Shown here: one piece after another, positions 36,474 through 45,638 of the stretch
How the letters are laid out: each line of letters opens with the position of its first letter
Numbering within the stretch: the stretch's first letter is position 1
From: Thalassobium sp.
GTDB taxonomy: Bacteria; Pseudomonadota; Gammaproteobacteria; Pseudomonadales; Oceanobacteraceae
Assembly (NCBI GenBank): GCA_002733205.1
Contig: NVUW01000002.1
Span: 248,001-312,000, forward strand
Direction of reading: 5' to 3'
Length of the DNA: 64,000 nucleotides
Notes under the pieces: generated by a model
What the model saw: only the letters and a program-made list of their open reading frames with translations
Databases searched by the model: none
What the model was told of the DNA's origin: nothing
Program-made: the position numbers and the translations under genes

Positions 36474-36691
36474 ACTCCCTTTGAATAATTGATCTGATTC
36501 TATAGCTTCTGGGGAAGCATCCGACATAGTAGGTGTAATTCCAACCTGACAATCACGTTCATTGTACACACAAGTGATATCTGTCCCGTCTGAAGAAACT
36601 CAATCAGACAGGACATTATCTGTGTGTTTTTTGTTTAAAATAGTGTTAATTTTTTGCAAGCTACTTTTATTGGAAGCTTGAATCTACATGG

Positions 36692-36931
36692 ATGACAATG
36701 GCATTGACTAAGAAACCTGAGGATCTTAATGATAGCTTTGGCATTTCTCTTGCTGCCATCGTACTGCTTGGTTATTTTGTTTACCAACTGTGCGAAGGTA
36801 AGATTTACACACATTCAGTTTCAGGATATGTAATTACACCAGAGAATGACACGTTCTTTTGGGTTTCTGCCAGCATACTCGTAATACTACTCAGCATTTT
36901 GATTTATATTTTCATTAAAAATAAAATTTAA
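36692..36931 (+). CDS. Small two-helix membrane protein
   Basis: 79 residues. Two hydrophobic segments, ISLAAIVLLGYFVYQL and FFWVSASILVILLSILIYIF, are joined by a polar loop, and the C-terminus is basic (KNKI). The spacing before the ATG has no clear ribosome-binding site. It lies in the A+T-rich island after a stretch (36474-36691) without genes. Possible immunity protein or relic; not recognised. Confidence 0.45.
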   Translation: MTMALTKKPEDLNDSFGISLAAIVLLGYFVYQLCEGKIYTHSVSGYVITPENDTFFWVSASILVILLSILIYIFIKNKI

Positions 36932-37140
36932 GGCACATCTGATTCTCATCACGTTAACCCAGACTTTATAAAATCCTGAAAAATTACCGAATTATCCACG
37001 ATAAACAAATTGAATTAACCCTTTTTATAGTAAACTGAATCCCCAGCTCACCATCGACTATAAGGTTGCAGAATAAATCGATTAACGGCGAATAGCATGA
37101 GTGCTTAGCCTGTGGCGCGAGCCCTGAAAATTTAGAAAAT

Positions 37141-37406
37141 ACCCAGCAATGGCTTACGCTTACAACTATACTTCTGGTACAGGCATGAGTACGATGGAGC
37201 ATCTTGTTCCTGAACACAAAACAGCAGGAGCAGCTTTGCACAGCAATGTCGCCCGAAGGGTGGTATATATGGATATATCGAATGAAATGTTAAGCACCAA
37301 AGGCAGTCTATCGAACGGCATCAATATGGTTAAAGATTTATTGCTTTCAGTTGCAGAAGGTCAGAAAACCTGGCCTATACACAGGTCAACCTGTATTTTT
37401 TATTAA
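37141..37406 (+). pseudogene. Second, decayed copy of the toxin-like module
   Basis: From ACCCAGCAATGG the sequence parallels 34645-34821 of the first copy: YNYTSGTGMSTMEHLVPEH corresponds to YNRASGARLSAMEHLVPEQ, and LSNGINMVKDLLLSVAEGQK to PANGISAVKALQLAAAEGQK. There is a 20-odd-residue insertion between the two blocks, and the frame ends soon after. No start or tip domain is left. This shows that the island held at least two such cassettes. Confidence 0.7.
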
Positions 37407-37440
37407 GTAACCTAACACAGCCAGAACAGGATCATTGGAT

Positions 37441-37833
37441 ATGTGGCTAAGTTCATTGTGTCAGAGTGTTTCATTCGAAAATACATGGTCTTTGGCTGCC
37501 CTGGGTGTGCTGTTTATTCTTATATATTGGTGGTTCATTCAACGAAAGAAGAATCACCACTTGTTATGGTTTTATGGGTATGGGGTAGTTTTAAGCTTTT
37601 TTTACCAATTATTCATATTTCCATATAAAACCCAGTATTGGCCAACGTTAACCTCGGAAGAGGTTATTTTAATGGCCATTGTCCCCGGGTTTATATACAT
37701 AGCGTTCCTTTCATTTAAGCCTTCGAAAGGTGATGAGGGGGGCGCTATATACAATCTAATCCAGGGAAGTATGGTGTTTGCCCTGATATTAGTGCTTGGC
37801 TGGCTGTTCAGTCCTTCATGTTTTTCACACTGA
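37441..37833 (+). CDS. Four-helix membrane protein, candidate immunity protein
   Basis: 130 residues from the ATG (a TTG two codons earlier is also possible). Hydrophobic segments: LAALGVLFILIYWWFI, GYGVVLSFFYQLFIFP, EEVILMAIVPGFIYIAFLSF and GSMVFALILVLGWLFSP. A polar loop with KPSKGDEGGAIYN lies between the last two. It follows the second toxin-like fragment by 35 bases, mirroring the first pair. Family not recognised. Confidence 0.55.
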   Translation: MWLSSLCQSVSFENTWSLAALGVLFILIYWWFIQRKKNHHLLWFYGYGVVLSFFYQLFIFPYKTQYWPTLTSEEVILMAIVPGFIYIAFLSFKPSKGDEGGAIYNLIQGSMVFALILVLGWLFSPSCFSH

Positions 37834-37943
37834 TTGAGTTGTGTAGCAGACGTCCTTGGCCAGTAGATAATGTTAAAAGCACCTGAATAATCTGCTTTAA
37901 TTGTGGTTGTCATCATGGAATTATTTACAGATTCAGATTTTCT

Positions 37944-38234
37944 ATGAACCTTGATTCGCAGAATGGGCTTCCATATAAACAGTGCGGTTCAGACATGGCA
38001 GATAACGATAAATTTGGAGATTATTTTTTCCTCTGGATCTTTCTTGGTATTTGCCTACCGATCATTTTTGATAACATCGTTTGTAGCATTTCACTTTCAG
38101 TGATCAGTATGGTTTTATTCACTTATTTGTTACTCTCTATAAAAAAGAAACGTCGTTTTGATCAGAGTCAGATTTCTCCTCTGGCTTATACTGACCACTC
38201 TGATTTACTGGCTGAATATCAGCAGCATCAGTGA
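37944..38234 (+). CDS. Small two-helix membrane protein
   Basis: 96 residues with two hydrophobic segments (YFFLWIFLGICLPIIFDNI and SLSVISMVLFTYLLLSI) followed by a basic KKKRR stop-transfer patch and a polar tail. The last 77 bases overlap the next gene in another frame. The overlap may mark a recombination join rather than a working overlap. No family recognised. Confidence 0.4.
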   Translation: MNLDSQNGLPYKQCGSDMADNDKFGDYFFLWIFLGICLPIIFDNIVCSISLSVISMVLFTYLLLSIKKKRRFDQSQISPLAYTDHSDLLAEYQQHQ

Positions 38235-38649
38235 TTCATTTGTGCAGAAAATGGGAATGGTGGCAGGCAGTACTCTGCTTGCTATCCTGCCGCTGATGTC
38301 GGTTAAGTGGTGGTGTTATCTGGAAGAGCAAACCAACGGCCGCCGGTGGCCATTGATTAATCATCTGCTGGCACCGGTTGTTGCCATTATCACGCCGCTG
38401 ATTTTTATCGGTGGCGCTGAATATATCCGTGCAGAGATTGTGCTGCAGGCATTGGCAACCGGCGCTGTTTTTCTGCCATCCGGCCAGTTGCGCTGGTTCT
38501 GGCAGCAGCGCTTCGGCGATCTGAAAAGCTTTCCGGATTCAGGCCAGGTAAGCCGGAGTCAGCTCAGCCGGATCCGCAATCTGGCACTGGGCTGGATATT
38601 TATGCCGTTACCTTTGTATTTTGTTGCTTCGTTGCTGTGGCAGCGCTGA
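38158..38649 (+). CDS. Membrane protein, intact copy of the island's duplicated family
   Basis: 163 residues with about four hydrophobic segments: FLLWLILTTLIYWL, GMVAGSTLLAILPLMSV, HLLAPVVAIITPLIFIGG and LGWIFMPLPLYFVASLLW. Between the third and fourth is RWFWQQRFGDLKSFPDSGQV, rich in basic and aromatic residues. The start is TTG 38158 without a clear ribosome-binding site; codons further upstream hit a stop. A partial copy with a stop codon lies at 35966-36309. Role unknown, candidate immunity protein. Confidence 0.55.
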   Translation: MIRVRFLLWLILTTLIYWLNISSISDSFVQKMGMVAGSTLLAILPLMSVKWWCYLEEQTNGRRWPLINHLLAPVVAIITPLIFIGGAEYIRAEIVLQALATGAVFLPSGQLRWFWQQRFGDLKSFPDSGQVSRSQLSRIRNLALGWIFMPLPLYFVASLLWQR

Positions 38650-38687
38650 TCGTCACGCCATAAGCGAAATTCAGACCTCAGGGTTTT

Positions 38688-38774
38688 ATGCGCAAAAAGA
38701 ACATTCTGGTATTGGAAATCCTGCTCTGGCTGTTTATCGGTCTGTTGATTGTTATTGCCAGTCAAAATTCCTGA
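38688..38774 (+). CDS. Very small single-helix peptide (28 residues)
   Basis: A short frame, MRKKNILVLEILLWLFIGLL at its start, ending IASQNS. Basic N-terminus and one membrane helix. No strong ribosome-binding site; GGG lies upstream. It might be a real small membrane peptide of the island or a chance frame. Confidence 0.25.
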   Translation: MRKKNILVLEILLWLFIGLLIVIASQNS

Positions 38775-38828
38775 CCATTGAACAGAGGCCAGTAACCAAC
38801 AGCTTTATCTTTTAAACCGGAGACAGCA

Positions 38829-39047
38829 ATGCCAACATCTGCCGATACTGCATGGCTGCCTTATTTCATCAGCATCGCATTAGTTGCTGTGATCGGTGTA
38901 CTGATCAGTGGCCTGAAGAATAAGCGTATTTTTGCTTTTGGCCGTTGGTATAAAGCCGGGGAAAACAAGTCGCAGTATGTACAGATCGTGATCGGCTATC
39001 TGCTACTGATTGCACTGTTTATTTTTCTGCTGCTAAATAGTTTGTAG
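38829..39047 (+). CDS. Small two-helix membrane protein at the island's end
   Basis: 72 residues: YFISIALVAVIGVLISGL, a basic amphipathic middle (KNKRIFAFGRWYKAGENK) and YVQIVIGYLLLIALFIFLLL. GGAGA lies 6 bases before the ATG, the best ribosome-binding site in the island. It converges on dprA. No family recognised. Confidence 0.55.
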   Translation: MPTSADTAWLPYFISIALVAVIGVLISGLKNKRIFAFGRWYKAGENKSQYVQIVIGYLLLIALFIFLLLNSL

Positions 39048-39062
39048 GGGCAATTGCGGCTG

Positions 39063-40199
39063 TTACTTCAGCCGCATATAACCACCTGGCACCTGTGCCA
39101 GCCAGCCCTGCAATTCGAGATCGAGGAGTTGCGGTAATAATTGCGAGATGGGTAAGGTACTGCGCAGGGCAATCACATCGGTGCTGGTCGCACTGTAATC
39201 CACCTGAGTAACCAGTTGCGGTACTTCAGTCCGCACTGCAGCCGTCGCTGTCGGTGGTAAGACAGCCGACACATCTGCCGGCTCGTCGAACTCCAGTTGT
39301 GCCTGTGCTTGCGCCTGTTCCGGCAACAGATTCAGCTCCTGCAATACATCCTGTGCATTTTGTACCAGGCAGGCACCTTCGCGGATCAGCTGATGGCAAC
39401 CATGGCTGAGCGGGTTGGTCACCGCACCGGGCAAGGCAAAAACTTCGCGGCCCTGTTCTGCGGCCTGCCGCGCGGTAATCAGCGAGCCACTTTTAATCGC
39501 TGCTTCCACCACCACAGTACCGAGACTCAGGCCGCTGATAATGCGGTTACGGGAAGGAAAGTGTTTGGCCTGGGGCTCTGTTCCCGGGGCAAACTCCGAC
39601 AACAACAAACCTTTTTGCATCACCATCTGCGCCAGCCCAAGATGGCGCTGCGGATAAATCACATCCGGGCCACTGCCGAGTACCGCAATGGTGCGTCCAC
39701 AACTAAGCGCTCCCTGGTGCACCGCACCATCAATACCAATCGCCATGCCACTGACGACCGTCAGGCCAGCCGCCGCCAGCTGACTGGCGGTTTGCTGCGC
39801 CCATTCCGCGCCATAAGGGGTTGGGTTACGACTGCCGACCATGGCAATCATCGGCTGACTGAAACAGGCCAGATCGCCGTGATAATAAAGAAAGGTCGGC
39901 GCATCGCGCAGGCTGGCAAGTGTTTCAGGATACGGAGACACGCCCGCCAGCAATACGCCACAGCGGTTGTGGTTGCGCCAGCGTTGCAGCACATCAAAAC
40001 CATCGCTCAGGGAAGGATCATCCAGCCAGCGCGCAGCAGCATCGGCCTTCAGACCAAAAGATTGCAGCTGCGCAGCGGTGCAGGATAAAAGATCGTGCGG
40101 ACGGGAAAGATTCTGGCGGATGTCGCCAAGCGTCACACTGCCGACGCCCGGCAGTTTTGCCAGACGCCACCAGGCCAGCAGCAGCTCGTCCCTGAGCAT
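39063..40199 (-). CDS. dprA: DNA processing protein DprA (Smf)
   Basis: Binds incoming single-stranded DNA and loads RecA during natural transformation. 378 residues. N-terminal helical part, then the Rossmann-like core: MVGSRNPTPYGAEWAQQ, VVSGMAIGIDGAVHQGALS, FPSRNRIISGLSLGTVVVEA and SGSLITARQAAEQGREVFALPG. The C-terminal winged-helix (DML1-like) region ends LQGWLAQVPGGYMRLK. It follows the lysM gene by 12 bases. In relatives tsaC comes next, but here the island intervenes. Confidence 0.97.
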   Translation of the reverse strand: MLRDELLLAWWRLAKLPGVGSVTLGDIRQNLSRPHDLLSCTAAQLQSFGLKADAAARWLDDPSLSDGFDVLQRWRNHNRCGVLLAGVSPYPETLASLRDAPTFLYYHGDLACFSQPMIAMVGSRNPTPYGAEWAQQTASQLAAAGLTVVSGMAIGIDGAVHQGALSCGRTIAVLGSGPDVIYPQRHLGLAQMVMQKGLLLSEFAPGTEPQAKHFPSRNRIISGLSLGTVVVEAAIKSGSLITARQAAEQGREVFALPGAVTNPLSHGCHQLIREGACLVQNAQDVLQELNLLPEQAQAQAQLEFDEPADVSAVLPPTATAAVRTEVPQLVTQVDYSATSTDVIALRSTLPISQLLPQLLDLELQGWLAQVPGGYMRLK

Positions 40200-40211
40200 A
40201 AGCGATATCCC

Positions 40212-41273
40212 TTAGTTGTTCGGTGTTTCCACCTTATCACCCACACGCAGTGGCTGGGTGGCACGCATAATCAATGCGTAAGACAGTTTTTCGAAGGTGC
40301 GGAATACCATCAGGCTGCCGGCACGTTCTTCAGGCAGGCGAACCCGCTCGGCGGCCACGCGGTCATACACCACGGCACCGGCTTTTTTAATCAGCAGCAC
40401 AGAGCCTGGCTCCAGGCCATCACGCTCGCCACGGTTAAGCACCACCACGTCGTACTGGCCAACCTGAGTCACGCCACCGGATACCGCCAGAATCTGTCCC
40501 ATTACGGCACGATCCGGAGATTTCGGGTAGAAGTTGGCGATCAGATCACGGTCTTCGGTTGGCAGCAGCAGGTCGCCAACGGATACCTGCTGGTTGGTAC
40601 GCTCCAGTTCCAGTGTGACGATATCATTGTCATGCGCCAGTACGCGGCCCATACCGATGTCCAGTGCTTCCAGTCCCAGCACTTCGCCGCTCTCCGGATC
40701 ACGGTATACCTGACCTTTGCGGAACACGCCGTAAGCGCTGGAAACCTGCGGGCCAAAATCGCCGCGCGCATACACCTTACCGCCAGCACCCATGAGGATG
40801 CGGGTATCGGTACCGGACAGAACACGCGGTGCTTTCTCCAGCACTTCCGGTGCCACTACACGGTGTTCACGCAGGAAACCACGGATGGCATCCTGAGGAA
40901 TCGCAGGAATGGCTGATTCAATCGGCTCTACGCGTGCCGTTGGCTGCATTTTGACCGTACCCGGCGATAACTTCACGGTACGGCTGCCTTCGCCGCGTTT
41001 GGTAACGGTTACGCGGGTTTCACCATCAATGCTGACCAAACCAATTTCATCGCCAGGGAAAATCAGGTGCGGATCTTTGATCTGACCGTTCTGATACCAG
41101 ATTTCCGGCCACTGCCAGGGGTCATTGGTAAAGCGTTCGGAGATATCCCAAAGGGTATCGCCCTTTTTAACCACATAGCGTTGTGGCGCATCCGATTTCA
41201 GATCCAGCGCCATGGCACCGGTTGAAAGACACATCAAACCAGCAACGAGAATGCGCTTGATGGTTTTGCTCAT
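40212..41273 (-). CDS. LysM-domain periplasmic protein
   Basis: 353 residues. Signal peptide ending MALA-like (GAMALDLKS). A LysM domain follows at once (YVVKKGDTLWDISERFTNDP through QIKDPHLIFPGDEI), which binds peptidoglycan. The rest is a beta-rich region with PRVLSGTDTRILMGAGGKVY and a repeated beta-turn element. The gene is divergent from def, as in many Pseudomonas relatives, and is in one unit with dprA. It probably acts on the cell wall. Confidence 0.92.
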   Translation of the reverse strand: MSKTIKRILVAGLMCLSTGAMALDLKSDAPQRYVVKKGDTLWDISERFTNDPWQWPEIWYQNGQIKDPHLIFPGDEIGLVSIDGETRVTVTKRGEGSRTVKLSPGTVKMQPTARVEPIESAIPAIPQDAIRGFLREHRVVAPEVLEKAPRVLSGTDTRILMGAGGKVYARGDFGPQVSSAYGVFRKGQVYRDPESGEVLGLEALDIGMGRVLAHDNDIVTLELERTNQQVSVGDLLLPTEDRDLIANFYPKSPDRAVMGQILAVSGGVTQVGQYDVVVLNRGERDGLEPGSVLLIKKAGAVVYDRVAAERVRLPEERAGSLMVFRTFEKLSYALIMRATQPLRVGDKVETPNN

Positions 41274-41384
41274 CCTGTATTCCCTTTATTATTAGCGGAT
41301 CTGCGATCGCGCATTGAAAATCACTGTTCGGCAGCCATCTTAGCAAGTCACGACCACTTAGTTCTATAAAAGCACAGCAACTCT

Positions 41385-41909
41385 ATGTCCATACTCGAAA
41401 TTTTAGAATACCCGGATCCCCGTTTACGTACCAAAGCCGTGCCAGTGGCTGAGGTGGACGAGCGCGTGCGGGCCATCGTTGATGATATGTTCGAAACCAT
41501 GTATCAGGCACCGGGCATTGGTCTGGCCGCCACTCAGGTCAATGTACATGAGCGCATCGTGACCATCGACGTGTCGGAAGACAAGAACGAACCGCTGGTG
41601 TTTATCAACCCGGAAATCACCGTGCTCGACGGCGAAATGGAATCCATGCAGGAAGGCTGCTTATCGGTACCGGGCTTCTACGAAGAGGTTACCCGTATTG
41701 AGCACTGCCTGGTCAAAGCCCTCGACCGTGATGGCAAACCCTTTGAAATGGAATGCCGTGGTCTGCTGGCAGTCTGTATTCAGCACGAAACCGACCACCT
41801 CGAAGGTAAACTGATGGTCGATTATATTTCGCCGCTGAAGCGTAACCGCATCAAAGATAAACTCGAGAAGAAGCACAAACTCGAAGCCCGCAATCAGGGT
41901 AAGAAGTAA
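41385..41909 (+). CDS. def: Peptide deformylase
   Basis: Removes the N-formyl group from nascent proteins. 174 residues. The three metal-binding motifs are [18 protein letters not shown] and [10 protein letters not shown] (HExxH-type H-E-x-x-H), in the usual order. It is the first gene of def-fmt-rsmB. Its TAA overlaps the fmt ATG by one base. Confidence 0.98.
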   Translation: MSILEILEYPDPRLRTKAVPVAEVDERVRAIVDDMFETMYQAPGIGLAATQVNVHERIVTIDVSEDKNEPLVFINPEITVLDGEMESMQEGCLSVPGFYEEVTRIEHCLVKALDRDGKPFEMECRGLLAVCIQHETDHLEGKLMVDYISPLKRNRIKDKLEKKHKLEARNQGKK

Positions 41910-42859
41910 TGGCCTTACGCGTCGTTTTTGCCGGTACGCCGGAGTTTGCTGCCATCCATCTGCAGGCGCTGATCAACAGCGAGCATGAAGTGATCGGTGT
42001 TTATACCCAACCCGACCGTCCCGCCGGACGCGGTAAGAAGCTGCAGCCAAGCCCGGTAAAGCAGGTTGCACTGGATAACGACCTGCCGGTTTACCAGCCA
42101 CTCAATTTCAAAGACCCGGCCGATGTTGAACAGCTGAAAAGCCTGAATGCCGACGTCATGATTGTGGTCGCCTATGGTCTGATCCTGCCGCAAAGCGTAC
42201 TCGACGCGTCAAAACACGGCTGCCTGAACGTCCACGCCTCACTGCTGCCACGCTGGCGCGGAGCCGCGCCGATTCAGCGCTGCATTGAAGCCGGAGACAA
42301 ACTCACCGGCATCACCATCATGCAGATGGATAAAGGTCTGGATACCGGCGACATGCTGAGCAAAGTCACCACCGGTATTCTGGCTGATGATACCGGCGGC
42401 ACCCTGCACGACCGTCTGGCAGAGATGGGCCCAGCGGCGCTGCTGAATACCCTGGCACAGCTTGAAGCCAGAACCCTGCAGCCGGAAAAGCAAAACGATG
42501 CCCAGGCCAACTACGCCCATAAGCTGCTGAAAGAAGAAGCTCTCATCAACTGGCAACAGCCGGCGGACGAGATTGCGCTGCGCGTGCGCGCCTTTAACCC
42601 GTTCCCGATGGCTTACACCCTGCTTGGCGATGAGCGCATCCGCGTGCTGATGGCCGAAGCCCTTGAACAACCGAGCCAGCTGCTGCCAGGCACTATCGCC
42701 AGAGTCAGCGCCGACGGTCTGGAAATCGCCTGTGGCGAAGGAGTATTACGTATCACTCAGGTACAGTTAGCCGGCAAAAAAGCCATGAACGTGGCCGATG
42801 TGATTAACGGTCAGCCGCAGTTGTTTCAGCCGCACCACATGCTGGCGTCACAACTTTGA
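41909..42859 (+). CDS. fmt: Methionyl-tRNA formyltransferase
   Basis: Formylates initiator Met-tRNA with 10-formyl-THF. 316 residues. Motifs: VFAGTPEFAAIHLQALI, the catalytic-site region NVHASLLPRWRGAAPIQRCI (SLLPxWRGxAPI) and GITIMQMDKGLDTGDML. Translation is coupled to def. Its TGA overlaps the rsmB TTG start. Confidence 0.98.
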   Translation: MALRVVFAGTPEFAAIHLQALINSEHEVIGVYTQPDRPAGRGKKLQPSPVKQVALDNDLPVYQPLNFKDPADVEQLKSLNADVMIVVAYGLILPQSVLDASKHGCLNVHASLLPRWRGAAPIQRCIEAGDKLTGITIMQMDKGLDTGDMLSKVTTGILADDTGGTLHDRLAEMGPAALLNTLAQLEARTLQPEKQNDAQANYAHKLLKEEALINWQQPADEIALRVRAFNPFPMAYTLLGDERIRVLMAEALEQPSQLLPGTIARVSADGLEIACGEGVLRITQVQLAGKKAMNVADVINGQPQLFQPHHMLASQL

Positions 42860-44190
42860 CCGCCGTAACCTCGCCCTGGGGTAAAGCCAAAGACACCACC
42901 CTGAGTGCCCGCCGTGCGGCGGCCATGGCACTCAGCGCCGTCCTCGCCGGACAATCCCTTAACCAATGCCTGCCACCGCTGGAACTGCGTGTTGAACTCG
43001 CCGACCGTGGCTTTCTGCGCGATCTGGCACTGGGCAGCTGCCGTCATTTTCAGCGCCTGAACGCACTGGCCAAAATGCTGCTCAGCCGGCCTTTTGGTGA
43101 AGAAGATCAGGACTTATTCGCCCTGCTGATCATCGGTCTGTACCAGCTGGAGATTCAGAAGAAAGCACCGCATGCCGCCGTGCACGCCACCGTCGAGGTC
43201 TGCGAAGAGCTGGGCAAGGGTTACGCCAAATCCGTTATTAATGCCTGCCTTCGCCGTTACGCCCGCGAATACGAAAGCCTGACCCCACCACTCGATGAAA
43301 ACCCGGTCACCGCCAGCAGCCATCCGAAGTGGCTGGTGAAAATGCTGAGCAAAGCCTGGCCCGAACAGTTTCAGGACATTCTCGACGAAAATAACCAGCG
43401 TCCACCGCTGTGCCTGCGCGTAAATCAGCGTCACGGCAGCCGTGAGCAATACCTTGAGCGCCTGCAGCAAGCCGGTATCGAAGCCCATGCCGCCGAACAC
43501 AGCGCCGTGGGTATTTATCTGCTGGAATCCTGCGATATCACTGCCCTGCCCGGTTTTGCCGATGGTGATTTCAGCGTGCAGGACGAAGCCGCACAACTGG
43601 CCGCCATGCTGCTGGCACCGCAGGACGGCGAACGCATTCTCGATGCCTGCGCCGCTCCCGGTGGTAAAACCTGCCATCTGCTGGAAAGCGCAGACGCCCG
43701 TGTCGTAGCGCTGGATATTGAACAAAACCGCCTGCCACGGGTGCATGAAAACCTCGCCCGCCTGCAACTCAGCGCCGAGGTTGTGTGTGCCGATATGGCC
43801 ACGCCCGATGCCTGGTGGGATGGTGGACTGTTCGACGCCATTCTGCTCGACGCGCCCTGCTCGGCCACTGGTGTGATCCGTCGTCATCCGGATATCAAGC
43901 TGCTGCGTCGTCGTGAAGACATCGCCCAACTGGCGCAGGTTCAGGCGCAATTGCTGGATACCGCCTGGTCATTACTGAAGCCTGGCGGGCGGCTGTTGTA
44001 TGCCACCTGCTCGGTGCTGCCAGAAGAAAACAGCGCGCAAATGCAACGCTTTGCCGATGCCAATGCCGACGCACAACTGCAGACGCTGGACTTTTGCTGG
44101 GGAAGCGCCTGTAATGCCGGGCGTCAGCTGCTGCCACAACGCAACGGCCACGACGGTTTTTACTACGCCCTGCTGCACAAGACGCAGTAA
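42856..44190 (+). CDS. rsmB: 16S rRNA (cytosine-967-C5) methyltransferase
   Basis: Methylates C967 of 16S rRNA. 444 residues with an N-terminal NusB-like helical domain (RRAAAMALSAVLAGQSLN) and a C-terminal SAM-methyltransferase domain: ILDACAAPGGKTCHLLE, DAILLDAPCSATGVIRRHPD (catalytic Cys in APCSATG) and LLYATCSVLPEEN (second Cys in TCS). The start is TTG, overlapping the fmt stop by 4 bases. It is followed by trkA after 62 bases. Confidence 0.97.
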   Translation: MTAVTSPWGKAKDTTLSARRAAAMALSAVLAGQSLNQCLPPLELRVELADRGFLRDLALGSCRHFQRLNALAKMLLSRPFGEEDQDLFALLIIGLYQLEIQKKAPHAAVHATVEVCEELGKGYAKSVINACLRRYAREYESLTPPLDENPVTASSHPKWLVKMLSKAWPEQFQDILDENNQRPPLCLRVNQRHGSREQYLERLQQAGIEAHAAEHSAVGIYLLESCDITALPGFADGDFSVQDEAAQLAAMLLAPQDGERILDACAAPGGKTCHLLESADARVVALDIEQNRLPRVHENLARLQLSAEVVCADMATPDAWWDGGLFDAILLDAPCSATGVIRRHPDIKLLRRREDIAQLAQVQAQLLDTAWSLLKPGGRLLYATCSVLPEENSAQMQRFADANADAQLQTLDFCWGSACNAGRQLLPQRNGHDGFYYALLHKTQ

Positions 44191-44252
44191 GCGCGACGGG
44201 GGACACGCCAATCGCGTGTCCGCAGGCTACTGAGAACCAATATTGAGAGCCT

Positions 44253-45626
44253 ATGAAGATTATTATCCTGGGAGCCGGTCAGGTCGGCGGCACACTGGCT
44301 GAAAACCTGGCCAACGAGCAGAATGACATCACCGTGGTCGATACCGATGCCGACCGCCTGCGCGAGCTGCAGGACCGCATCGACATTAAAACCGTACTTG
44401 GTCGTGGCTCGTATCCCAGTATTCTGCGTGATGCCGGGGCCGATGATGCCGACATGCTGGTTGCCGTCACCAACTCTGACGAAACCAATATGGTCGCCTG
44501 TCAGGTGGCTTATACCCTGTTCCGCACCCCGACCAAGATCAGCCGCATCCGCTCCGGCCAGTATCTGAAGCAGGCCGAGCTGTTCCGCAACGATGCCTTC
44601 CCGATCGACGTTCTGATTTCCCCCGAGCAGGTAGTGACCAACTACATCAGCCGCCTGCTGCAGTATCCCGGCGCATTACAGGTGCTGGATTTTGCCGATC
44701 AGCGCGTGCAGCTGGTTGCTGTCCGCGCATACTACGGCGGCCCGCTGGTCGGTCAGGCGATTCATCACCTGAAAGATCACCTGCCCAATATTGATGCCCG
44801 CGTGGCGGCGGTATTCCGCCGCAACAAAGCCATCGAACCCACCGGCGATACCATTATTGAGGCCGACGACGAAGTCTTCTTCGTTGCTGCCAAAGAGCAT
44901 ATCCGTAAGGTAATGAGTGAACTGCGCCGCGAAGAAGATTCTTACAAGCGGGTGATGATCGTCGGCGGCGGTAATATCGGTTACCGCCTGGCAAAAGCGC
45001 TGGAGCGTGATTACCGCATCAAACTGATTGAACACGGCGAACAACGCGCTCAGTTCCTCAGTGAAAATCTGAGCAAAACCGTGGTGCTGCTGGGCAGTGC
45101 CACCGACAAAGCACTGCTGGAAGAAGAAAACATCGAAAACACCGATGTATTCTGCGCCCTGACCAACGATGACGAGGTGAACATCATGTCGTCGCTGCTG
45201 GCCAAGCGTCTTGGTGCACGCAAGGTGATGACCCTGATTAATAAAGCGGCCTATGTCGATCTGGTCCAAGGCGGCATGATCGACGTGGCGCTGTCTCCGC
45301 AACAGGCCACCATCGGCAGCCTGCTGACCCACGTGCGCCGTGGCGACGTAGTGAATGTTCACTCACTGCGCCGCGGTGCCGCCGAAGCGATTGAAGCCAT
45401 TGCCCACGGCGACAGCAGCTCGTCCAAAGTGGTGGGGCGAAAAATCCGCGAAATCAAACTGCCACCGGGTACCACCATTGGTGCCATTGTGCGCGGTGAA
45501 GAAGTGATTATGGCGAGCTCTGATGTGGTGGTGGAATCCAATGACCACGTCATCTTGTTCGTGATGAAAAAACGCCATATTCCGGATGTCGAGCGCCTGT
45601 TCCAGGTCGGCCTCGGTTTCTTCTGA
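44253..45626 (+). CDS. trkA: Trk potassium transporter regulatory subunit TrkA
   Basis: A peripheral NAD(H)-binding subunit that gates the TrkH channel. 457 residues in two RCK halves: the first Rossmann fold opens [19 protein letters not shown] with the acidic [13 protein letters not shown], the second [18 protein letters not shown]; each is followed by a TrkA-C domain. A trkH gene follows 12 bases later. Confidence 0.97.
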   Translation: MKIIILGAGQVGGTLAENLANEQNDITVVDTDADRLRELQDRIDIKTVLGRGSYPSILRDAGADDADMLVAVTNSDETNMVACQVAYTLFRTPTKISRIRSGQYLKQAELFRNDAFPIDVLISPEQVVTNYISRLLQYPGALQVLDFADQRVQLVAVRAYYGGPLVGQAIHHLKDHLPNIDARVAAVFRRNKAIEPTGDTIIEADDEVFFVAAKEHIRKVMSELRREEDSYKRVMIVGGGNIGYRLAKALERDYRIKLIEHGEQRAQFLSENLSKTVVLLGSATDKALLEEENIENTDVFCALTNDDEVNIMSSLLAKRLGARKVMTLINKAAYVDLVQGGMIDVALSPQQATIGSLLTHVRRGDVVNVHSLRRGAAEAIEAIAHGDSSSSKVVGRKIREIKLPPGTTIGAIVRGEEVIMASSDVVVESNDHVILFVMKKRHIPDVERLFQVGLGFF

Positions 45627-45638
45627 GCGGAGCAGTCC

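Noticed and set aside
36580-36660. Imperfect stem (TGTCCCGTCTGA / TCAGACAGGACA) as a terminator in the island
   Set aside because: Mismatched stem and T-run displaced by more than 10 bases; too weak to list.
39056-39075. Hairpin GCGGCTG-TTACTT-CAGCCGC at the dprA stop as a terminator
   Set aside because: The stem overlaps the coding end of dprA and has no T-run on either strand.
39297-40088. Plus-strand 263-codon frame opposite dprA
   Set aside because: Shadow of dprA; low-complexity His/Arg-rich translation.
43114-43950. Minus-strand 278-codon frame opposite rsmB
   Set aside because: Antisense to the methyltransferase core of rsmB; no signals of its own.
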